Made by a program: the position numbers and the translations under genes
In this document: piece after piece, positions 58,764 through 64,000 of the stretch
Layout of the letters: each line of letters begins with the position of its first letter
Position numbering within the stretch: position 1 is the first letter of the stretch
Notes under the pieces: generated by a model
The model's input: only the letters and a program-made list of their open reading frames with translations
Told to the model about the DNA's origin: nothing
Database searches by the model: none
Assembly: GCF_000772105.1 (NCBI RefSeq)
Contig: NZ_CP009355.1
Coordinates: 372,001-436,000, forward strand
Direction: 5' to 3'
Origin: Vibrio tubiashii ATCC 19109
Lineage (GTDB): Bacteria > Pseudomonadota > Gammaproteobacteria > Enterobacterales > Vibrionaceae
DNA length: 64,000 nt

Positions 58764-58783
58764 AAACACTTAGGTAAGTGTTT
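58764..58783 (+). terminator. hairpin after the radical SAM gene
   Basis: AAACACTTAGGTAAGTGTTT is a perfect inverted repeat, 92 bp after the stop. It ends in only three T residues, so a terminator is possible rather than certain. The remaining gap to 58948 also holds a palindrome, GGCATTT-CGG-AAATGCC at 58846-58862, of unknown role. Confidence 0.45.
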
Positions 58784-58948
58784 AAAAAGTGGCATAAGGT
58801 TTGCTGTGCATAAGGTAAGCCTTTTTGGGGAGTGATTCCTTGATTGGCATTTCGGAAATGCCGAAGATTTCAACAGTTATTATCAGAATTGTTATTGTAA
58901 GTCTTGGCTATACTTAGATAAAAGGCGGTCAAAAGAGAGGAGGTGCTT

Positions 58949-59236
58949 ATGGCTGTTGTTCCAAAACACACTGACTCCCATAGTCGATACGACCCTAAGC
59001 AGGAGTTAACCGCAGATCAGTTACATCGTTTTGGTAAAGTGGCACAGAAAGCCCGTGAGCGACGTAAAGAAGAAGTGGAAAGAGGCACTATGTCTGCTGT
59101 TGCAAGGGCTGCGAAAGAAACTGCATTCAAACCAATAGTGACACCTAAGCGTGAAAAACGTAACACGGTTCGTTACGCTGCATGGATGCTAGTCGCAATG
59201 GCTGTGTCGTTATGGCTAATGTATATGAGCCGCTAA
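58949..59236 (+). CDS. small single-pass membrane protein, basic
   Basis: The 95-residue protein is basic and helix-rich for 70 residues (ARERRKEEVERG) and ends in one membrane helix (WMLVAMAVSLWLMYM). Ribosome site GAGGAGGTG is five bases before the ATG at 58949, which is why I prefer it to the GTG at 58943. It looks like a tail-anchored cytoplasmic protein. No family recognised. Its stop shares bases with the convergent GGDEF gene stop (CTAA). Confidence 0.65.
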   Translation: MAVVPKHTDSHSRYDPKQELTADQLHRFGKVAQKARERRKEEVERGTMSAVARAAKETAFKPIVTPKREKRNTVRYAAWMLVAMAVSLWLMYMSR

Positions 59237-60396
59237 CCTCGCTTTAATGAAGTGACGCTTGCTAGCGTCTCTTCTTTATTTTGATCGTGTCCTTGCTCTA
59301 GTTGGCTTTCTACTCGATAAAAACGATATTGGTTTTTTCCACTGTGTTTAGCGGCATACATGGCTTTATCAGCGCATCGAGTCAGTTCTGAGAGCGTTTC
59401 GGCGTCGTCTGGATAAAGGGCGACTCCTACGCTGACAGTGAGTTCGTTGATTCGTTCTGACGCTTGATAGCTATGCGAAAATAAGTTGCAAATTCGATTA
59501 AGAATACCTTCGAGATCTTGCTTTGACTTGACGTCATAAAGCAGCAAAACAAACTCATCTCCCGCGAAGCGAGCGATGGAATAATCATGTTTATCGGTAT
59601 TGCGATCCTTGTTGCGAATGTTATTTTTCAATCGCCTTGCAAAATGTTGTAGAACTCGGTCACCGACATCGTGACCATAGTTATCATTGATGAACTTAAA
59701 GTTATCGATATCGAGAAAAACCATCGCTGTCACAGCGTCACTATCTTTCTTCTCTTCTAGCTTACCGAGTGCCCAGTTTTCAAAACTCCAACGATTAGCA
59801 AGACCAGTAAGCTGATCTATGTAAGCAAGATCTTCTATTCCTTCCTTATACAAAGATTGCACATAACTCATGACTTTTGAGTATTGATACGCGGAGATGT
59901 TACAGAGCAAGTAAAGAGCAAACAGGCTAAAAAGAAAGATGCTTTGCGAACCTCTAACCATGTAGGATATGGAATCAGAAAAAAGTACTGACGACAAAAT
60001 GACGAGGAAAAAGCCAGTACTGAGTGCTACACCAGTTTTAAACTCGTTGGCAAAGATGATGATTGCGGTAATCGGATACAACCAGAGCAAGCGATCTGGC
60101 ACACTGTGCCCATAAACAAGCAAGATCACACCATGAAATAGAAGAACGCCGCTAAGTATTAGATCGCTAAATTTAGGTGTTGAGTGTTTGACTAGATAGA
60201 GAATATTGAGTGTTAGAACGATAGAGGTAAAAAAGTTAATTGAGGCGAAAAAGTAGTTTTGTTCAATAAACCGAACTAAGCAGAAGGTGAAAATAATGGC
60301 TAGGCACACTGACGAGCATAGCAAGACAATCTTACGTTTTCTCGTTGCGCGAATATCCGCCATCTCTTCTATTTGTTGCCCCGCCATTTGTGGCAT
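59233..60396 (-). CDS. membrane GGDEF-domain diguanylate cyclase
   Basis: The 387-residue protein has about six membrane helices (25-180) and a C-terminal GGDEF domain. The active site reads AGDEF (278-282), a variant that occurs in working enzymes; the DNFKFINDNYGH nucleotide loop is intact. No canonical RxxD lies five residues upstream: an insertion of about nine residues (RNTDKHDYS) follows RNKD. Feedback inhibition may therefore be weak. AAGGTGG precedes ATG. Regulation unknown. Confidence 0.85.
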   Translation of the reverse strand: MPQMAGQQIEEMADIRATRKRKIVLLCSSVCLAIIFTFCLVRFIEQNYFFASINFFTSIVLTLNILYLVKHSTPKFSDLILSGVLLFHGVILLVYGHSVPDRLLWLYPITAIIIFANEFKTGVALSTGFFLVILSSVLFSDSISYMVRGSQSIFLFSLFALYLLCNISAYQYSKVMSYVQSLYKEGIEDLAYIDQLTGLANRWSFENWALGKLEEKKDSDAVTAMVFLDIDNFKFINDNYGHDVGDRVLQHFARRLKNNIRNKDRNTDKHDYSIARFAGDEFVLLLYDVKSKQDLEGILNRICNLFSHSYQASERINELTVSVGVALYPDDAETLSELTRCADKAMYAAKHSGKNQYRFYRVESQLEQGHDQNKEETLASVTSLKRG

Positions 60397-60676
60397 AGTC
60401 CACCTTTCGATAAATGTATCCCCTCAAGCAAAGTTTAGAAGATAAATAAAAGTCTGAACGGGCCAATAATTATAAAGAATTTAACGACTTCAATAGCTTA
60501 TATGTGCTTTTGTGCATACTTCGTGGCTAAAAAGTTAACGTAATGAATTTTGACGCATATATAACTCACTGTCTTGAATTCCAAAAATGACCATCCGGTA
60601 GTTTATTGACGCTAGCCACATATTGATTGGTCGATTTAGTAAAGCATATTGATAGCTCTATTTATAACAAAACAAT

Positions 60677-61588
60677 CTATTGTTCCAATCGCGTATTTTC
60701 GCTGAACTCGCGTCTTATCCAGCTTCGAAGTTGCAGTACGTTCTCGTTTTTCAACTTTCCGGGTAAGCAAGCGAAGTAAAACTCTTGGTGTGGATTCAAT
60801 ACAGGTTCACCAATTTCGACTAGGTAGCCTTGTTGTACGTCATCACGAACAAAAATCCGGTGTGTAACAAATACTCCAAGGTGACGGGTGGCAGCCTGAA
60901 CTGCTTGGATAGAGGCGCCAAACTTTAGGTTGTTTGCTGGATTGGGAATTGAAGTATTGTTCGCTTCGCACCACACTTGCCAGTCATGTTTTCGTCTGTC
61001 GTTAGCGGCAATGATTGCTGGGTATTTTTTAAGTAGTGCTATGGGACAATCATAGTCAGCGGCTAACTCTGGGCTCGCGACCATGATCAGTTCATCATCT
61101 GCGAGCTTTTCACAGTAGTAATCCTGCCAGTCTTCAACATTACCGTGTATCACAGCGACGTCAACCCCTTCATCTTCCATGACAAATGTCCCAATGAGGG
61201 TAGAGATCCTCACATCAAGATTTGGAGCGTACTGGTTGAGTTGGTTAACTCTCGGAATCCACCAATGCATCGCCAGCGAGTTGACCATATTCAACGTTAA
61301 GCGATGAGATTGCTTGTCTTCGATTAGCTGGTGGGTAGCACGAGTGATCTGCTCAAGAGCTGGGGCAATATTTTTGTAGTATTGGCGCCCAGTGGCATTG
61401 AGAGTCACATGACGCCCAACACGGTTAAACAGAGATTGCCCAACGTGTTTTTCTAAAGACTTGATCGCTTGGCTGATGGCAGAGTGGCTGACATATAGCG
61501 CTGATGCGGCCTCTGTCATGCTGCCTGTTTCTGCGACGGCGACGAAGGCATAAAGAGATTTTATTGGAGCGGGAACGATACGTTTCAT
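60677..61588 (-). CDS. LysR-family transcriptional regulator (GcvA-like)
   Basis: The 303-residue protein has a typical LysR helix-turn-helix (LYAFVAVAETGSMTEAASALYVSHSAISQAIKSLE-type) and an effector domain of the GcvA-like class. It is divergent from an EamA transporter 88 bp away, its likely target. The inducer is unknown. Confidence 0.9.
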   Translation of the reverse strand: MKRIVPAPIKSLYAFVAVAETGSMTEAASALYVSHSAISQAIKSLEKHVGQSLFNRVGRHVTLNATGRQYYKNIAPALEQITRATHQLIEDKQSHRLTLNMVNSLAMHWWIPRVNQLNQYAPNLDVRISTLIGTFVMEDEGVDVAVIHGNVEDWQDYYCEKLADDELIMVASPELAADYDCPIALLKKYPAIIAANDRRKHDWQVWCEANNTSIPNPANNLKFGASIQAVQAATRHLGVFVTHRIFVRDDVQQGYLVEIGEPVLNPHQEFYFACLPGKLKNENVLQLRSWIRREFSENTRLEQ

Positions 61589-61676
61589 GTGTAAGTTTTT
61601 CTTACTAATGGTGTCAATATTACTCGTTATTTATTTCGGCTTGTTGCCCCTACACTTTAGATTAAGGGAGGGAGTT

Positions 61677-62585
61677 ATGTCGAACCAGTTGTACCCAGTT
61701 TTATTTATGTTGGCCTCAACCTTTAGTCTGTCACTAACCGGACTATTTTCAAAATTCTTAGGTCAATATCTTGAACCAAGCCTACTTAGTTTTCTAAGGT
61801 TTATAGTGCCTGCACTCATTATTGTCGCAATGACACGAAGGCTCTATACGCGACCCACAGGCACATTGTGTCAGGCGATTTGGATTCGCGCCTTATGCAT
61901 CGCCGCATGCCAAGTTTGCTTTATCTATTCGCTGAATCATTTAAGTTTAGTCGAAAGTGTGGTTTTATTCGGCACAGGTCCATTATTCTTACCTGTGTTA
62001 GAAAGATTAATATTTCACACTCAACTAAAGTGGATTTCAATTTGGGGGCTGGTACTGACGTTTACGGGAGTACTTCTACTCGCGGGAGACGTTTCAGGGA
62101 TTAATCTACGACTAGAATTGTTGGTTGGACTAGCGTCCGGCCTATTCAACGCGGGCTCGCAGCTTAGCTTATATCGCATTAGTCAGTCAGAACTCAACGC
62201 GTTTGAAATCAACTACTGGACGTTTTTATTTGCGGCGATAGTATTATCCCCTTACGTTGGTTTTAGCTACTTTACGACTGAACAGATGCTCACTACGTCA
62301 GGGACTAAACTAGAATTGCTTTTTGCTGCGATGCTAGGGGTCTCATTCCTAATCATCAATACGCAGGTATTTCGTTCCAAAGCATACAAGTTGGCAGAAT
62401 CAGGGTCGCAATTGGCTCCGCTGATCTTTACTAACTTGCTGTTCACCGCGATATGGCAGTGGCTATTTTATGAAGAAAGCTACAGTTATTTACAAGTGAT
62501 GGGACTGACTTTGATCGTGCTTGCCAATATGTTTGTCGTCTTTGCTCCTAGACTTCTCGCAAAGAGACAAGCATCTATCGCCTAA
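61677..62585 (+). CDS. EamA/DMT-family transporter
   Basis: The 302-residue protein has ten hydrophobic helices in two EamA halves (LLSFLRFIVPALII and LIFTNLLFTAIWQW). I use ATG 61677, where GGGAGGGAG stands two bases upstream; the longer frame from 61587 begins at the end of the LysR gene and is unlikely. It probably exports a small metabolite. Regulated by the divergent LysR by position. A hairpin follows the stop. Confidence 0.87.
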   Translation: MSNQLYPVLFMLASTFSLSLTGLFSKFLGQYLEPSLLSFLRFIVPALIIVAMTRRLYTRPTGTLCQAIWIRALCIAACQVCFIYSLNHLSLVESVVLFGTGPLFLPVLERLIFHTQLKWISIWGLVLTFTGVLLLAGDVSGINLRLELLVGLASGLFNAGSQLSLYRISQSELNAFEINYWTFLFAAIVLSPYVGFSYFTTEQMLTTSGTKLELLFAAMLGVSFLIINTQVFRSKAYKLAESGSQLAPLIFTNLLFTAIWQWLFYEESYSYLQVMGLTLIVLANMFVVFAPRLLAKRQASIA

Positions 62586-62589
62586 ACAA

Positions 62590-62613
62590 ATAGCCCCGCG
62601 GTTGCGGGGCTAT
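62590..62613. terminator. bidirectional hairpin terminator
   Basis: A perfect 10-bp stem ATAGCCCCGC / GCGGGGCTAT with loop GGTT between convergent genes. GC-rich; T tract weak. Confidence 0.75.
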
Positions 62614-62620
62614 GCGAAGT

Positions 62621-63688
62621 TTATTGCGGGATAAGTCCATATGGTGGGTTAGAGAACATCTTTGGTTGATCTTTCACTGTTGGAGCTTCATTAACTTGCT
62701 GCCAGTCAAGCAACATGATGGCAAGAACATTGCGGTGTTCACCATATGTGACATCGAAATCACCAGTGACAGAAGGAATCATCCCTTTGTCTGGGTCAAT
62801 TGAGCTTTGAATTGCTTTACGGGTTTTCTCGACCACTAGGTCATCTTCAAGACCCGCTAGCAAGAAGGTAATCCCTACCTCTGCGATGACATCTTCTTTA
62901 GCTCGAATCAGAATGGTATCAATGTTGTCGCGGAAATAGTCGTATATCCACTGATGCTGCTTTTCACTGACTTGGTGTTGGTAGTATTCCGAATCGCCGA
63001 AAATGATATGAGTCATACCATAAAGCTTGTTGCCGTATTGCTGCTTGGATAGCTTTTTGTCTTCGCGGTCTGGGTAGGCTTTCTTGAAAGCTTCTGTGAA
63101 AGGCTCCACAACATCTTGCTCTCCTAGCTGTCTTAGCCAGTAAACTTGATTGGCCAGTTGCGCAGCCCAAGCCTTAATCATCTCTTGGTCTGTTGCGTAT
63201 TTAGCGAAGTCATATCGACGAATGACGGAACGAAGCTTGTCATCATACTTGTGCTTCAAGCCGTACTCATTGGCGCGCGCCATCGAGCCTAACAGGTCAA
63301 CACCAAGATAGAGATATTCAGGCATATGTTTAGTGACGGTATAACGTCTAACGCTGCGCTCATCGGTCTCGCCAATGTAGCCTGAAACACGCCTTTCTGA
63401 GTAGAGGAGTATCTGCTCTGGTGTGTTGATTTCCGCGGTAAACTTATTGAGTCGACTGGCAACACGGGCCATGTCAGTCCACACCGCCGCTGAGTATTTT
63501 GGATCCAACGTTTGGCGGAACATACGGAGTCCGTAGTGTCCTTCTTTAAAAGCTGGCAGGGTATATAACTGACTCTCGTAGGTGTTTCGAATGATGTCTG
63601 CGGACTCTTTGTAGCTTTGTGGCGGAGATGCCATGACTGAGTGAGACAATACAATAGCAAAACACAATCCGATTAACTTTCCGCGCAT
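62621..63688 (-). CDS. DUF3541-type exported protein
   Basis: The protein of about 355 residues has a signal peptide (MRGKLIGLCFAIVL..., ending VMAS) and a helical body with the segments HYGLRMFRQTLDP and FGDSEYYQHQVSE. This agrees with the DUF3541 family of Vibrionaceae; function unknown. I take ATG 63688 as start, since it gives a normal signal peptide; the ATG at 63724 adds a hydrophobic stretch and has no ribosome site. Probably periplasmic. Confidence 0.7.
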   Translation of the reverse strand: MRGKLIGLCFAIVLSHSVMASPPQSYKESADIIRNTYESQLYTLPAFKEGHYGLRMFRQTLDPKYSAAVWTDMARVASRLNKFTAEINTPEQILLYSERRVSGYIGETDERSVRRYTVTKHMPEYLYLGVDLLGSMARANEYGLKHKYDDKLRSVIRRYDFAKYATDQEMIKAWAAQLANQVYWLRQLGEQDVVEPFTEAFKKAYPDREDKKLSKQQYGNKLYGMTHIIFGDSEYYQHQVSEKQHQWIYDYFRDNIDTILIRAKEDVIAEVGITFLLAGLEDDLVVEKTRKAIQSSIDPDKGMIPSVTGDFDVTYGEHRNVLAIMLLDWQQVNEAPTVKDQPKMFSNPPYGLIPQ

Positions 63689-63911
63689 TCTAATAGCCCA
63701 ATAAAACCCAATGAATATAACCATTAAGGTTAACAGGTATTTTAAAAGTCGATGTTATCTCTCGGTCAAATATTTCGTTGAATAACAGTCTACAAGCCAT
63801 TAACGCGAGCTGGATGCAAAATCGCCCAGTTTAGATAATCTACTCATTAAAGTGGCGAGCATTGGTCTTAGTCACGCTGATTTTCGTTGTTACACTCGAT
63901 AAAAATGGCCT

Positions 63912-63940
63912 TATTGTCGATAATTTTATCTATTGTCGAT
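63912..63940. promoter_or_regulatory. direct repeat upstream of DUF3541 gene
   Basis: TATTGTCGAT occurs at 63912-63921 and 63931-63940, 19 bp apart (start to start), near the window end. It may be an operator for a gene outside the window or for the DUF3541 gene. The rest of 63725-64000 shows no gene. Confidence 0.3.
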
Positions 63941-64000
63941 GAAAAACAGGCCGATTTATTGTAACTTTTATATAACCAATACAAATAATAACAATACGAA

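Noticed and set aside
61587..61676. Longer N-terminus for the EamA transporter
   Set aside because: GGGAGGGAG precedes ATG 61677, and the extra segment overlaps the LysR start.

Overview
The window looks like a chromosomal stretch of a Vibrio or close relative. The evidence is the moderate GC content, the gammaproteobacterial families (MalS, YnaI, PpnP and YaeR homologues), families typical of Vibrio (DUF2850, DUF3541, an RTX adhesin with a VCA0849-type secretion tail), and the many c-di-GMP and LysR genes. No rRNA, tRNA, CRISPR array, complete insertion sequence or prophage was seen. The only mobile-looking item is a 180-bp MITE-like element near 56.5 kb.

Layout. 0-16.5 kb is housekeeping and regulation: an exo/endonuclease-fold enzyme, a CopD-like membrane protein behind a Fur-box-like site, LysR/transporter and LysR/dehydrogenase divergent pairs, a TPR-GGDEF protein, an SgrR-like regulator divergent from an MFS pump, a DUF1566/EF-hand exported protein, and a four-gene set (MerR-methyltransferase fusion, GNAT, two VOC proteins). 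In that set two transcription starts carry almost the same MerR-type promoter. 16.6-21.0 kb is a three-gene signalling operon on the minus strand: a receiver protein with a degenerate HD-GYP, an MHYT-PAS histidine kinase and a receiver-HDOD protein.

21.2-52.3 kb is largely a surface and adhesion island. It holds an XRE-type regulator, a CS1/alpha-type chaperone-usher fimbrial operon ending in an unusual beta-barrel/LysM gene, a small cytosolic protein, two large paralogous Ig-domain lipoproteins, a periplasmic alpha-amylase (malS, minus strand), and a 5025-residue RTX adhesin. The adhesin has an N-terminal retention module with a LapG-type TAAG site, seven exact-length 810-bp tandem repeats and C-terminal RTX repeats. 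No cognate type I secretion genes or lapD/lapG are in the window.

52.3-64 kb returns to mixed genes: a TetR/MFS divergent pair with two matching operators 40 bp apart, a YnaI-type mechanosensitive channel, a DUF2850 protein, ppnP, a small membrane protein followed by a B12-binding radical SAM enzyme, a membrane GGDEF protein, a LysR/EamA divergent pair and a DUF3541 protein. Two GGDEF proteins and the LapG-cleavable adhesin suggest that c-di-GMP-controlled attachment is a theme. That link is inferred from families, not shown by the sequence. All homology statements come from reading motifs by eye; no database search was run.
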